A stretch of 64,000 bases of DNA from an uncultured Dehalococcoidia bacterium (GCA_951812395.1 CATOSD010000002.1:672442-736441), one strand, 5' to 3'. Positions 50,987 to 60,410 are shown, counted from the first letter of the stretch. Numbers and translations are program-made. The notes: generated by a model not told the origin, from the letters alone.

Positions 50987-52390
50987 TTAACCCCTGTAGA
51001 GGAACTGCCCGGACACCTGGTCGCGGTTCAGTTTGCGATTGAGGTGCAACCCCTCCAACAGGAACTCGATGGCGGACGCCATCGCAGACGGGTCGTCGGA
51101 CGGCTCGATGCGCCTGATCAGGTCGCCGATGTTGCCGAGCGCCTCCGCCGCCTCGCCGTAGGCCGCGGACGGCAAATCGCTGCCCGTGCGCACCTCGTAC
51201 CCCTCCTCGAACCGCTCCAGCACCTCGTCGAACTCCGCCGGGCTGTAGTAGCGCCTGAAGACGTTTGTGACGCCCTTCTTGATCAGATCCTCTACCACCT
51301 TGAACTCCCTGCCCTCTTCCACGCTCTCCAGCTCGATCTTGCCGGTGGTGGAGGCGACGATGGCGGGAAGGTCGCTCACCCTGGGCGAGGTCGGCTCCCC
51401 GCTCCTCAGGCTGCGCTTGAAGGCGTTGCCCACCATCGTCTCGTAGTTGGCGATGGACACGCGCAGGCTCACCCCGGAGCGCTGATTGACCTCGGGACTG
51501 CGCCGCGCGAGCGACGTGATCTCGGCCACGATCTCCTTCATGTACGGCGGCACCGACACGCGCTCGGCGGTGTCCGGGAATCGGACGTACTCTTGCTCGA
51601 CGATCTCGATTTCCTGGTCGAGCGACCTGGGATAGTGGGTGCGGATCTGCGCCCCGAACCGGTCCTTCAGCGGCGTCACGATTCGGCCGCGGTTGGTGTA
51701 GTCCTCGGGATTCGCGCTCGACACCAGCATCACGTCCAGCGGAAGCATGATCCGGTAGCCCTTGATCTGGACGTCCCGCTCCTCCATCAGATTGAACAGG
51801 CTCACCTGGATGCGCTCGGACAGGTCGGGGAGCTCGTTTATGCAGAAGATGCCGCGGTTGGTCCGCGGAATCAGCCCGTAGTGGATGGTTAGCTCGTCGG
51901 ACAGGTAGCGCCCCTCAGCAACCTTTATCGGGTCGATCTCGCCTATCAGGTCCGCGACCGATATGTCCGGCGTGGCCAGCTTCTCGGAGTAGCGCATGTC
52001 GCGCGCCATCCACTGGATAGCCGCGCCGTCGCCCTTCTCCCCGATGCTCTGCTTGCAGGCAGTGCAGATGGGAGCGAACGGGTCGTCGTTCAACTCGCAA
52101 CCCGCCATCACCGGAATCTCATCGTCCAGCAGCGACACCAGGCGGCGAATGAGCCGCGACTTCGCCTGGCCCCGCTCGCCCAGCAGAATTATGTCCTGGC
52201 CCGCCAGAACCGCGTTCTCGAGCTGCGGGATTACGCTCTCGTCGAAGCCCACTATGCCCGGAAACAGCTCGTCCGACTTCTCGATCTTGCGTATGAGATT
52301 CCTGCGGACTTCTTGCTTCACGGACTGAGCGGTGTAACCGCTGCTCCGCAACTCGCCAATCGTACACGGCTTGACAGGGCCTTTGGGCAT
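50987..52390 (-). CDS. MoxR/ChlI-like AAA+ ATPase
   Basis: The 467-residue protein has a variant Walker A loop IILLGERGQAKSRLIRRL, an insert with two CxxC-like cysteines (CTACKQ), a GIFCINELPDLSERIQVSLFNLMEERDVQI Walker B/arginine region and SANPEDYTNRGRIVTPLKDRFGAQIRTHYP. These match the magnesium-chelatase subunit I/MoxR clade of chaperone ATPases. Such ATPases usually work with a VWA-domain partner, but none is adjacent. No porphyrin genes are near, so a metal-chelatase role is not supported. ATG 52390 has GGAGA upstream. Confidence 0.8.
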   Translation of the reverse strand: MPKGPVKPCTIGELRSSGYTAQSVKQEVRRNLIRKIEKSDELFPGIVGFDESVIPQLENAVLAGQDIILLGERGQAKSRLIRRLVSLLDDEIPVMAGCELNDDPFAPICTACKQSIGEKGDGAAIQWMARDMRYSEKLATPDISVADLIGEIDPIKVAEGRYLSDELTIHYGLIPRTNRGIFCINELPDLSERIQVSLFNLMEERDVQIKGYRIMLPLDVMLVSSANPEDYTNRGRIVTPLKDRFGAQIRTHYPRSLDQEIEIVEQEYVRFPDTAERVSVPPYMKEIVAEITSLARRSPEVNQRSGVSLRVSIANYETMVGNAFKRSLRSGEPTSPRVSDLPAIVASTTGKIELESVEEGREFKVVEDLIKKGVTNVFRRYYSPAEFDEVLERFEEGYEVRTGSDLPSAAYGEAAEALGNIGDLIRRIEPSDDPSAMASAIEFLLEGLHLNRKLNRDQVSGQFLYRG

Positions 52391-52540
52391 ATCTTGTCTC
52401 CTGTTTACGCGAGCGCAGGGGTCGCGCTCCGTCTGCAACGGGGGCTATGATACTACGGATAGGCCAAGTTTGTCAGTTCCAGAGTCCCCTCTCACCAGAT
52501 GGGCTGATACACGATTGCATCGCCAATAGCCGCGCCCAAT

Positions 52541-52620
52541 CGTCCCTTCCCCTCGCAGTCGGAAGGTTAGGCGCTGGTTTGTCCCTTCCCCTCGCAGGGG
52601 GAAGGCTAGGATGGGGGTGA
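52541..52620 (-). repeat. Dispersed hairpin repeat, copies 8 and 9 in tandem (reverse)
   Basis: A truncated copy (52541-52570) and a full copy (52581-52620, minus strand TCACCCCCATCCTAGCC then CTTCCCCCTGCGAGGGGAAG) lie head to tail between the divergent MoxR-like and MBL genes. Confidence 0.8.
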
Positions 52621-52643
52621 CCCACAAAAACGGAGGAGAACCC

Positions 52644-53459
52644 ATGCAAAACTACATCTGCGTCACCTGCGGCGTCGAATACACCGAGAGCGACCAGTCA
52701 CCGCTCCGCTGCCCCATATGCGAGGACCCGAGGCAGTACGTGGGCTGGGACGGCCAGCGCTGGACGACGATGGCGGCAATGAAGGAGGCCGGCCATCGCA
52801 ACGACGTCAGGGAAGAAGAACCGGGCCTGACCGGCATCGGCATCACCCCATCCTTCTCCATCGGGCAGAGAGCGCTGCTGGTGCAGACGCCCGGCGGCAA
52901 CGTGCTATACGACTGCATCAGTTACCTGGACGACGACACCGTCGAGCGCCTGAACGCGCTCGGCGGCGTCCAGGCGATATGCTTCTCGCATCCCCACTTC
53001 TACGACAGCATGGTCTCCTGGAGCCGCGCCTTTGGCGGGGCTACAATCTACGTGCCGGAGGCGGACCGCGAACACGTCATGCGCCCGGACCCATCGATCC
53101 GCTACTGGGACGGCGCCCCGCTGGAATTGGCGCCGGGAGTCACGCTCATCAGGTGCGGCGGCCACTTCGCCGGGAGCGCGGTCCTGCACTGGGCTGGCGG
53201 CGCGGGCGGCAAGGGCGCGCTGTTCGTTGGGGACTCGATTACTGTCGTCCCCGACCGCCGCTTTGTCAGCTTCATGACCAGCTACCCGAACCTCATACCG
53301 CTCTCGGCTGCCGAGGTCAGCGCCATAGTCGAGGCCGTCGAGCCTTACGAGTTCGACCGCATCTACGGCGGCTGGTGGGGGCGCAACGTCATGAGCGGCG
53401 GCAAAGAAGCAGTCCGCGCCTCCGCCGAGCGCTACATTGCCCACATCAGCGGCGCATAG
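52644..53459 (+). CDS. MBL-fold hydrolase with N-terminal rubredoxin-like zinc ribbon
   Basis: The 271-residue protein opens with a rubredoxin-like four-Cys site, YICVTCGVEYTES (CxxCG) and LRCPICED (CxxC). A metallo-beta-lactamase-like domain follows with ALLVQTPGGNVLYDCISYLDDD, FSHPHFYDS, IRCGGHFAGSAVLHW and LFVGDSITVVPD. The HxHxDH motif reads SHPHFYDSM, so one metal His is replaced and the usual DH pair is missing, although the fold is clear. Function is unknown. ATG 52644 has GGAGGAG 6 bases upstream. Confidence 0.78.
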   Translation: MQNYICVTCGVEYTESDQSPLRCPICEDPRQYVGWDGQRWTTMAAMKEAGHRNDVREEEPGLTGIGITPSFSIGQRALLVQTPGGNVLYDCISYLDDDTVERLNALGGVQAICFSHPHFYDSMVSWSRAFGGATIYVPEADREHVMRPDPSIRYWDGAPLELAPGVTLIRCGGHFAGSAVLHWAGGAGGKGALFVGDSITVVPDRRFVSFMTSYPNLIPLSAAEVSAIVEAVEPYEFDRIYGGWWGRNVMSGGKEAVRASAERYIAHISGA

Positions 53460-53470
53460 CACGACCGGTC

Positions 53471-53546
53471 CCCTCTCCCTCAGGGAGAGGGCGCCGCCTA
53501 TGTCCCCGGTCTATACACCCCATCAAGGGGGAAGGAACTTTCGGGG
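53471..53546. terminator. Hairpin CCCTCTCCCT/AGGGAGAGGG and partial dispersed repeat
   Basis: A near-perfect palindrome at 53471-53491 (10-bp arms) lies 11 bp after the MBL gene stop and could end its transcript. At 53513-53546 a CCCATCAAGGGGGAAGGAAC segment is a partial copy of the dispersed hairpin repeat. Confidence 0.55.
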
Positions 53547-53605
53547 TGGGGACCCTCGCCGAGGGAAGAGTAGTACGGATGTGTGGGAAGGCCCAAGAGG
53601 GTCGG

Positions 53606-53633
53606 CTTGACAAAACGAACGCACGTTCTATAA
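53606..53633 (+). promoter_or_regulatory. SOS promoter with LexA box, drives imuB-dnaE2
   Basis: TTGACA (53606-53611), a 16-bp spacer and TATAAT (53628-53633) form a near-consensus promoter. The spacer holds GAAC-GCAC-GTTC (53616-53627), the LexA box type GAAC-N4-GTTC used by Gram-positive-like LexA. Repression by LexA would block polymerase directly. imuB starts 37 bp downstream. Confidence 0.85.
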
Positions 53634-53669
53634 TGGCTTCTGCGTGGATCGTACCGCACAGGAGACGCC

Positions 53670-55145
53670 ATGACCATCGCGTGCATTCTCATAACCCATC
53701 TCAGAGCCAAGGCCGAACTGAAACGGCAACCCGACCTGGCCGACAAGCCCGCGGTCATCGTCGAGCGCCGCTACTCCGGAGCCGGCCCGCTGGTGGTGGA
53801 CCGCTTCCCCAAGGCGCCGCCCGCCGCCGTGGGCCTGTCGCTGGAGCGGGCCGCGTCGCTGAACGCCAACATCGTAGTGCTGGAGGCGGACGAATCCCAC
53901 TACCGGCAGGTGTTCAACGGGGTCGTATCTGCGCTGCAGGGAGTGAGCGACCGCGTGGAGAGGGGCGACCTGGGCGTGGCCTACGCGCGCATGGACGGCC
54001 TGGAGAGGCTGTACCGCGGCGAGGCGGGAGTGGTGTGCGCCTTTCTCAAGGCGGCGCCCGAGCACCTGGGCGCGCGGGTGGGCGTTGCCGAGGGCAAGTT
54101 CCTCGCGTTCGTCGCGGCCCGGTCGAGCGACCCGCTCGGCGCGGCGAGGGTTCCCGAGGACGCCGCGGGCTTCCTCGCGCCCTTCTCCGTGGACCTGCTC
54201 CCCGCGTCGCCGGACGCCCGTGCCAGGATGCGTCGCTTCGGACTTCACACCATGGGAGACGTGGCGGCCATGAGCCAGGCGGCTGTCGTCGACCAGTTCG
54301 GCGCGGACGGCCGCAGGATGTGGATGCTGTGCAACGGGGTCGACGACAGCCCGCTGGCGCCGCTGCCCTACGAAGAGTCCATCGTCGAGCGCATCTCCAT
54401 GCCCTTCTCGTCCACGTCCATGGAGATGCTCCTTGCCGCTCTAGACGCGCTCCTCAAGCGCGCCTACTCCAGGCCCGACCTGGCAGGCAGACACGTGGGC
54501 GCGGCGTCCATCCGGTGCGGAGTGTCCGGCGCGCCGCCCTGGGAAAAGACCATCAACTTCAAACGGCCGCCCGCCTCGTGGGAGGGCGCGTCGTTCGCAG
54601 TGCGCAGCCTGCTGGAAACCGACCGCCCCAGCGTTCCCATCGAGGACGTCACCCTCACCCTGTCGAAGTTCGGCAGCGAAACGGGCGCGCAGCTCGCCAT
54701 GCCGGAACATGCCCTGAGCCTGCCCAACGGATACGCGCGGCAGGACCGGCGCAGGCGGCTCGTCGAGGTGGACAGGCGGCTGCGCGGACGCTCCAACGGC
54801 GACAACTCCCTGTACACGGTAGTGGAGGTCGCGCCCTGGCATCCGGCGCCGGAGATGCGCGCCCTGCAGGTGCCGGTGGAGCCCTCTGCCGGCGACCTGA
54901 TGAAGCCCCTGTATCCGCCGACGCCGGTGGACGTCCGCGAGGGTCGCCGGCATCAGCCCACCGCCGTTCTGCTCAAGCGCGGGTGGAGCCGGGTGGCGCG
55001 CATAGCCGACCTGTGGAGCTTCGACCTGTGGTGGCTCCCCCAGCCCGTCACGCGCGTCTACTACCGGGTGGATTCGGTCGACGGGGAGAGGCTCACCCTC
55101 TTCCGCGACAGGCGCGACGGCCTGTGGTACCGGCAGCGGGCCTGA
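53670..55145 (+). CDS. imuB: ImuB-like Y-family polymerase homologue, catalytic residues absent
   Basis: The 491-residue protein has the Y-family fold: an N-terminal palm/fingers with ACILITHLRAKAELKRQPDLADKPAVIV, LNANIVVLEADESHYRQVFNGVVSAL and a little-finger region after FSSTSMEMLLAALDAL. The catalytic Asp of the palm (DMDxF in DinB) is replaced by ITHLR, and the DE pair is YARMDGL, so polymerase activity is unlikely. This is the hallmark of ImuB, which recruits DnaE2 to the clamp. The C-terminus matches ImuB tails (SRVARIADLWSFDLWWLPQPVTRVYYRV). It follows a LexA-boxed promoter and precedes dnaE2; no ImuA is present. Confidence 0.88.
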   Translation: MTIACILITHLRAKAELKRQPDLADKPAVIVERRYSGAGPLVVDRFPKAPPAAVGLSLERAASLNANIVVLEADESHYRQVFNGVVSALQGVSDRVERGDLGVAYARMDGLERLYRGEAGVVCAFLKAAPEHLGARVGVAEGKFLAFVAARSSDPLGAARVPEDAAGFLAPFSVDLLPASPDARARMRRFGLHTMGDVAAMSQAAVVDQFGADGRRMWMLCNGVDDSPLAPLPYEESIVERISMPFSSTSMEMLLAALDALLKRAYSRPDLAGRHVGAASIRCGVSGAPPWEKTINFKRPPASWEGASFAVRSLLETDRPSVPIEDVTLTLSKFGSETGAQLAMPEHALSLPNGYARQDRRRRLVEVDRRLRGRSNGDNSLYTVVEVAPWHPAPEMRALQVPVEPSAGDLMKPLYPPTPVDVREGRRHQPTAVLLKRGWSRVARIADLWSFDLWWLPQPVTRVYYRVDSVDGERLTLFRDRRDGLWYRQRA

Positions 55146-55161
55146 GTGCGCGAGACGCGCC

Positions 55162-58100
55162 GTGAAACCCTCCTACGTCGAGCTTCGCGCCAAGAGCTTC
55201 TACTCGTTCGGGATGGGAGCTTCCCACGTGCACGAGCTCCTGGCCCGCGCCAAGGAGTGTGGCTACCCCGCCCTGGCGCTCGCGGACACCAACCTCTGCG
55301 GCGCGCTGGAGTTCGCCCGGCTCGCCAAGAGCCTGGGCGTGCGTCCCATCACCGGCGGCGAGCTGAGGCTGCTCGACGGCTCACGCCTGGCCCTGCTCGC
55401 CTGCACCCGCCGAGGCTACTCCAACATCTCCACGCTGTTCACCCTCGCCAACGCCGTAGACCGCCGGGAGCCCAGGCTGGGCCCCGCTCACCTGCCCGCC
55501 CACGCAGACGGCGTAATCGCGCTGACCGGCGGACGCGACGGGCCGCTCTCCGCGCCCGGCGTGCGGCCCGGCCGGGCGCGCGAGCTCCTGCGTAGCTTTA
55601 TGGACTGGTACGGCAAAGATTCGGTCTACGTGGAGCTCCAGCAGGGCTTTCTGGACGGCGACACGGCGCGCAACCGCGAGCTCGCGGCGCTGGCCGACGA
55701 CGCGGGCGCCCGGGTGGTGGCCACCAACGACGCCCTCTACCACGTCCCCGAGCGCTACAGGCTCCAGAACGCGCTGGTCGCCGCCTCTCTCAACATCACC
55801 ATCGACGAGGCGCTGCCCCACCTGCACCCCAACCATCACCTGTACCTGAAAACGCCCGCCCAGATGGAGCGACTCTTCAGGCGCCGCCCCGACGCGCTCG
55901 CCAACACCCTGCGCATAGCGGAGCGGTGCCGCTTCGACCTGAGCACCGACCTCGGCTACCAGCTCCCCTCCCCCGACGTGCCGCAGGGCTACACGCCCGA
56001 CTCCTTCCTGCGCCAGCTCTGCTACGAGGCGGCCGCCCGGCGCTACGGCTCCGTCTCCGGCGAGGTCGACGAGCGGCTGCGCACCGAGCTGGAGCTCATA
56101 CGCAAGCACGGCCTGGCCGGATTTCTGCTGCTGTACAGGGAGATAGCCCTGGTCGCGCAGCAGATCATGCGCGAGCGCGGGCTGGCCGACCCGGAGACGC
56201 CCCTGGAGGAGAGGCCGCCCGGAAGAGGGCGCGGCTCGTCCGTCGCCCTGCTGGCCGGATACCTCATAGGCATCAGCCACGTGGACCCGCTGCGGTGGGA
56301 CCTCACGCTGGAGCGATTCATATCCGACGACATGACGACGCTGCCGGACATAGACCTGGACTTCCCCAGGGGGCTGAGGGACGAGCTGATAGAGCGGGTG
56401 CACAAACGCTTCGGCCCCGAGTTCGCCGTGCTCGCGGGCGCGATCGGCACCTACCGGCTCAAGGGCATAGTGCGGGACCTCGGCAAGGCGCTGGGACTTC
56501 CCCTCGAGCAGATCTCCCTGCTGTCCAAACAGCTCCACTCCCACGACGCCGCCGACCTCCGCACCGAGATGCTGGAGCTCGCGGACTTCAAAGACCGCGT
56601 CGACGCCCCCGGCTGGCGAGACCTCCTCGACCTCGCCCCACAGCTCATGCGCGCCCCCAAGGCGCTGGGCCAGCACGTCGGCGGCATGGTGCTGAGCAAG
56701 TCCCCCATTTCGGAGATGACCCCCATCCGGGCGGGGGCCACGGAAGGCCGCTTCATCATGGACTGGAACAAGGACAGCGTGGCCGACGCCAACTTCGCCA
56801 AAATCGACATCCTGTCGCTGCCGGTGCTGGACCAGATCGAAGAGGCCCTTACGCTCGTGGAGCGCCGCGAGGGGCTGCGCCCCGACGTGAGCCAGATAGA
56901 CCTCGAAGACCCCAACGTTTACGACATGATCAACGAGGGCAAGGCCAAGGGCGTGTTCCTGCTACAGTCGCCGGCGCAGCTCAAGATGGCGCAGCGGCTC
57001 AGGTCGCGCACCCTGCTCGACCTCGCCTACCAGGTGGCGCTCATCAGGCCGGGCGTCGGAGTGCAGGGCAGCTCGGTGTCCCAGTTCGTCGAGCGCTACA
57101 GGCACGGCGCCCAATGGGAGTACGACCACCCGCTGGAAAAACGCGCCCTCGAGCGCGGCTACGGCATCATAGTGTGGCAGGAGCAGGTCGTGCAGCTCAT
57201 CATGGACGTGGCCGGCATGAGCGCCGCCGAGGCCGACGAGGTACGACGCGCCTTCGCCAGACCCAACAACGAGCGCCTCATCGAGATGCAGTGGGAGCGC
57301 TTCCGCGAGGGCGCGCGCTCGAACGGTGTGGACGACGAGACCGCCCACAAGATGTTTTCCAAAATCAACGGCCACTACATGTTCCCCGAGTCCCACTCCC
57401 ACGCCTTCGCCGTCACCGCCTACCAGGCCGCGTGGCTCAAGCGCTACCACCCGCTGGAGTTCTTCGTCGCCCTCATCAACAACCAGCCCATGGGCTTCTA
57501 TCCGCTGGAGACGCTCAAACAGGACGCGCGCCGCTTCGGCGTCCCGTTCGCCAACCCGTGCGTGAACGCGAGCGGCGTGGAGTGCGTCCCCCGCGGCGGC
57601 GCGGTGTTCCTGGGCCTGGGCATGGTGCGCGACGTGGGCGACGCGTCGGCGCGGCTCATCGTGCGCGAGAGGGAACTGCGCGGCCCGTACTCCGGCGCGG
57701 GCGACCTGGTGCGCCGCACCGGACTCGCACCCCAGGCCCTCACGTCGCTGGTCATGGCCGGCGCGTTCGACGGCGCGACGCCCAACCGCAGGGAGGCGCT
57801 CTGGGACGCCGGCCTGTACACGCGGCCCACGCGCGGCGGACAGGCCGCGCTGCCCGTGTCAATGGACGAGAGCCTGCCCAGGCTCGACGACTTCACCGAC
57901 GAGGAGAAGATGGCCGGCGAGTACGCCACTATGGGCATCTATCCCAAGGGCCACCTGATGGAGTTCGTGCGGCCCCGGCTGGACTCCGGCGTGCTGCCCA
58001 CTACCGCCGTCGAACGGCTGGACGACGGCGCGCGAGTGAGGGTTGCGGGCTGGCCGGTGGCGCGGCAGCACCCGCGCGGAAAGGACGGCACGGTGTTCGT

Positions 58101-58302
58101 GACGATAGAGGACGAGGCGGGCGACGTTCAGGTGATCATCTGGCCCAGGGTGTTCGCGCGCCGCCGCAGGGAGCTGAAAAGCCGCGTCATCCTAGTCGAC
58201 GGCGAGGTGTCGCGCTGGGACGGCGCCACGAACGTCATAGCCTCCGACGTCCGGGCCATACACTCGGCGGTGCGAATGCCCCAGTCGCACGACTGGCGCT
58301 AG
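55162..58302 (+). CDS. dnaE2: Error-prone DNA polymerase III alpha subunit DnaE2
   Basis: The 1046-residue enzyme has an N-terminal PHP domain (YVELRAKSFYSFGMGASHVHELLARAKECGYPALALADTNL) and the palm with GRGRGSSVALLAGYLIGISHVDPL. The catalytic aspartates are in TTLPDIDLDFPRG, and the fingers contain the HVGGMVLSKSP and YGIIVWQEQVVQLI regions. A C-terminal OB domain (RVRVAGWPVARQHPRGKDGTVFVTIEDE) follows. DnaE2 performs SOS-induced translesion synthesis with ImuB. The length matches DnaE2, shorter than DnaE1. GTG 55162 is 16 bp after imuB, so both are under LexA. Confidence 0.95.
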   Translation: MKPSYVELRAKSFYSFGMGASHVHELLARAKECGYPALALADTNLCGALEFARLAKSLGVRPITGGELRLLDGSRLALLACTRRGYSNISTLFTLANAVDRREPRLGPAHLPAHADGVIALTGGRDGPLSAPGVRPGRARELLRSFMDWYGKDSVYVELQQGFLDGDTARNRELAALADDAGARVVATNDALYHVPERYRLQNALVAASLNITIDEALPHLHPNHHLYLKTPAQMERLFRRRPDALANTLRIAERCRFDLSTDLGYQLPSPDVPQGYTPDSFLRQLCYEAAARRYGSVSGEVDERLRTELELIRKHGLAGFLLLYREIALVAQQIMRERGLADPETPLEERPPGRGRGSSVALLAGYLIGISHVDPLRWDLTLERFISDDMTTLPDIDLDFPRGLRDELIERVHKRFGPEFAVLAGAIGTYRLKGIVRDLGKALGLPLEQISLLSKQLHSHDAADLRTEMLELADFKDRVDAPGWRDLLDLAPQLMRAPKALGQHVGGMVLSKSPISEMTPIRAGATEGRFIMDWNKDSVADANFAKIDILSLPVLDQIEEALTLVERREGLRPDVSQIDLEDPNVYDMINEGKAKGVFLLQSPAQLKMAQRLRSRTLLDLAYQVALIRPGVGVQGSSVSQFVERYRHGAQWEYDHPLEKRALERGYGIIVWQEQVVQLIMDVAGMSAAEADEVRRAFARPNNERLIEMQWERFREGARSNGVDDETAHKMFSKINGHYMFPESHSHAFAVTAYQAAWLKRYHPLEFFVALINNQPMGFYPLETLKQDARRFGVPFANPCVNASGVECVPRGGAVFLGLGMVRDVGDASARLIVRERELRGPYSGAGDLVRRTGLAPQALTSLVMAGAFDGATPNRREALWDAGLYTRPTRGGQAALPVSMDESLPRLDDFTDEEKMAGEYATMGIYPKGHLMEFVRPRLDSGVLPTTAVERLDDGARVRVAGWPVARQHPRGKDGTVFVTIEDEAGDVQVIIWPRVFARRRRELKSRVILVDGEVSRWDGATNVIASDVRAIHSAVRMPQSHDWR

Positions 58303-58379
58303 GGTTCCAACGCCGCCTCGAGGCATGGGCCGTCCGTGAATCAAGCCCGGCAGCCTCAGGCGTCCCAAAAGATGGCGAC

Positions 58380-58543
58380 CTTCGCGTAGGAAGCTGTCTC
58401 AGATTACTAGGTGCGCGAGGAATCATCTTTCCCAAGCAAGCGGAAACCCGCCCTTAACCCTGCTTCCCGCGTAAGCAGGAACCTAGGGGCGGAGGTCTCC
58501 GTGCGTTGTCCGCCTAGTAATCTGAAACAGGCTCTTCGCGTAG
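58380..58543. mobile_element. MITE-like element with 18-bp TIRs and 10-bp target duplication
   Basis: Terminal inverted repeats CTGTCTCAGATTACTAGG (58394-58411) and CCTAGTAATCTGAAACAG (58513-58530) differ at one base. The element of about 144 bp is flanked by CTTCGCGTAG at 58380-58389 and 58534-58543, a 10-bp target-site duplication. The interior has no gene but holds a nested hairpin (CCTGCTT-CCCGCGT-AAGCAGG inside CCGCCC/GGGCGG). The parent transposon is not in the window. Confidence 0.85.
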
Positions 58544-58635
58544 ACCGCACAAGACACCGCATCCGCGCACGTGCTAAAATACTTTGAGGCGTTCGGCGAG
58601 GCACAGTCGCAGGCGCGATAGATAGAGGCAAACGG

Positions 58636-59829
58636 ATGACGCCAGGCGAAAAGGCCATTTATCTGGACCACTCGGCGACGACCCCGGTCCGCCGGGAGGT
58701 GCTTGAGGCCATGCTCCCCTACTTCGGGGTCAACTTCGGCAACCCGTCAAGTATCTATACGCTCGCGCAGCAGGCGCGGATGGCGATGGATGACGCCCGC
58801 GAAGTCGTCGCCCGGGGTTTGGGAGCCCGCACCGGCGAGATCGTGTTCACCAGCGGGGGTACCGAGTCCGACAACACCGCTATCAAAGGCGCGGCCTTTG
58901 CTCTGCGCCGCCTCGGCAATCACATCATCACCACCGGCATCGAACACCACGCCGTGCTGCACACCTGCCACCAGTTGGAGCAGTTCGGCTTCGACGTGAC
59001 CTACCTGCCAACGGACTCTCATGGCCTCGTCGATCCGGACGACGTTGCCGAGGCGATCACCGACGATACGACCGTGGTGAGCGTGATGCTCGCCAACAAC
59101 GAGATCGGCACTGTACAGCCAATAGCCGAGATAGCGCGCATAGTGAAGGCCGAGGCCGCGCGCAGAGGCCGCACAATCGTCGTTCACACCGACGCGGTGC
59201 AGGCCGCGGGATTTCTCGACCTGGATGTCAAGACGCTCGGCGTGGACATGCTCAGCCTGTCGGCCCACAAGTTCTACGGTCCCAAGGGCGTCGGCGCGCT
59301 CTACATCAAGCGCGGTACGCCCTTCGAGCCGCAGCAGCAGGGCGGCGGCCAGGAGAGGCAGCGCCGCTCCGGCACGGAAAACGTGCCCCTCATCGTGGGA
59401 TTCGCCGAAGCGTTCAGGCTCGCCAACGGGGAGCGGCAGTCCGCGTCGGCGCACTGCGAGGCGCTTCGAGACAGGCTGGCCCGCGGCATACTCGACTCCG
59501 TGTCGGGCGCCCACCTCAACGGCCACCCGACTCTCAGGCTGCCCAACAACCTGAACGTCTCTTTCGAGGGCGTAGAAGGCGAGCCAATCCTGCTCAGCCT
59601 CGACTTTTCCGGCGTCTACGCCTCCAGCGGCAGCGCCTGCTCGTCCGCCAGCCTCGAGCCCTCCCACGTCCTCGTGGCCATCGGTCGCTCCGCGACGCTG
59701 GCGCAGGGCAGTCTGCGCTTCACGTTGGGGCGGGACAACACGGAGGAGGACGTCGATTACGTTCTCTCGGTGCTGCCGGGCATGGTCGAAAAGCTCAGAA
59801 ACATGCCCTCTCTTTCCGCGGTGGAATGA
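58636..59829 (+). CDS. Cysteine desulfurase (IscS/NifS-type)
   Basis: The 397-residue class V PLP enzyme has [82 protein letters not shown] with the PLP lysine, and the flexible loop SGSACSS with the catalytic Cys. It supplies persulfide sulfur for Fe-S clusters and tRNA thiolation. Some homologues also act as selenocysteine lyases, which is notable beside selC, but the loop is the ordinary IscS type. ATG 58636 follows the MITE. Confidence 0.9.
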   Translation: MTPGEKAIYLDHSATTPVRREVLEAMLPYFGVNFGNPSSIYTLAQQARMAMDDAREVVARGLGARTGEIVFTSGGTESDNTAIKGAAFALRRLGNHIITTGIEHHAVLHTCHQLEQFGFDVTYLPTDSHGLVDPDDVAEAITDDTTVVSVMLANNEIGTVQPIAEIARIVKAEAARRGRTIVVHTDAVQAAGFLDLDVKTLGVDMLSLSAHKFYGPKGVGALYIKRGTPFEPQQQGGGQERQRRSGTENVPLIVGFAEAFRLANGERQSASAHCEALRDRLARGILDSVSGAHLNGHPTLRLPNNLNVSFEGVEGEPILLSLDFSGVYASSGSACSSASLEPSHVLVAIGRSATLAQGSLRFTLGRDNTEEDVDYVLSVLPGMVEKLRNMPSLSAVE

Positions 59830-60410
59830 TCCTGCGAATGCGCGCACCACTTCTTTCGTTCGCCGTAGCGCCGTGCTCGTTGCTGAAGGTAGCCCTTTTG
59901 GCGCTTGCCGCCTCCGCGCTACTGTTGGCGGCAGCGGGATGCGGTGGCGGCGACTCGGGCCTGGTCGCCAAGCGAGGCCGCAGCCTGGAGATACACTCCA
60001 CCATGCCGGAAATCGTGGAGAAGGTCGCATACACCGGCCAGGACGGCCGGCACCGCGTGATACGCCCCATTGCCTCAAATCGCCGCATCGCCGTGGCCCA
60101 GGTGACCGTGGTGAACCGGACCACGACCGTCGTTCCGCTGCTGGTGGACGAAGCCGCCGCTGAGATTGGCGACAGGCGTTCCCGCCGCGTGGAGGCGGTC
60201 GACCCGGTGGAAATGGCAGAGGTAGTTGACACCTCCAGCGCCGACTCAAACGTGTTCACCCCTTTCCTGTGGGGCAAGATCGAACTAGCCCGCGATACGC
60301 AGGTGAGCGGCTGGATGGTGTTCGACGTCCCCCAGGGAATGACGCTTGGCACTCTCTGGTGGAACGAAGTGGACGACATCCTGGTAGACTACATCGACTA
60401 TCGCAGATAG
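59826..60410 (+). CDS. Hypothetical lipoprotein
   Basis: The 194-residue protein has a signal sequence with lipobox LLAAAGCGG and then a beta-rich domain containing [36 protein letters not shown] and [21 protein letters not shown]. The shape resembles DUF4352-type beta-sandwich lipoproteins, which bind or shield other envelope proteins, but the family match is not certain. ATG 59826 overlaps the desulfurase stop; ATG 59838 would give a more typical signal peptide. Function is unknown. Confidence 0.7.
   Translation: MILRMRAPLLSFAVAPCSLLKVALLALAASALLLAAAGCGGGDSGLVAKRGRSLEIHSTMPEIVEKVAYTGQDGRHRVIRPIASNRRIAVAQVTVVNRTTTVVPLLVDEAAAEIGDRRSRRVEAVDPVEMAEVVDTSSADSNVFTPFLWGKIELARDTQVSGWMVFDVPQGMTLGTLWWNEVDDILVDYIDYRR

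Noticed and set aside
55926-58457. Long plus-strand frame within dnaE2
   Set aside because: It overlaps the unmistakable DnaE2 frame and reads as Arg/Pro/Gly-rich low complexity.
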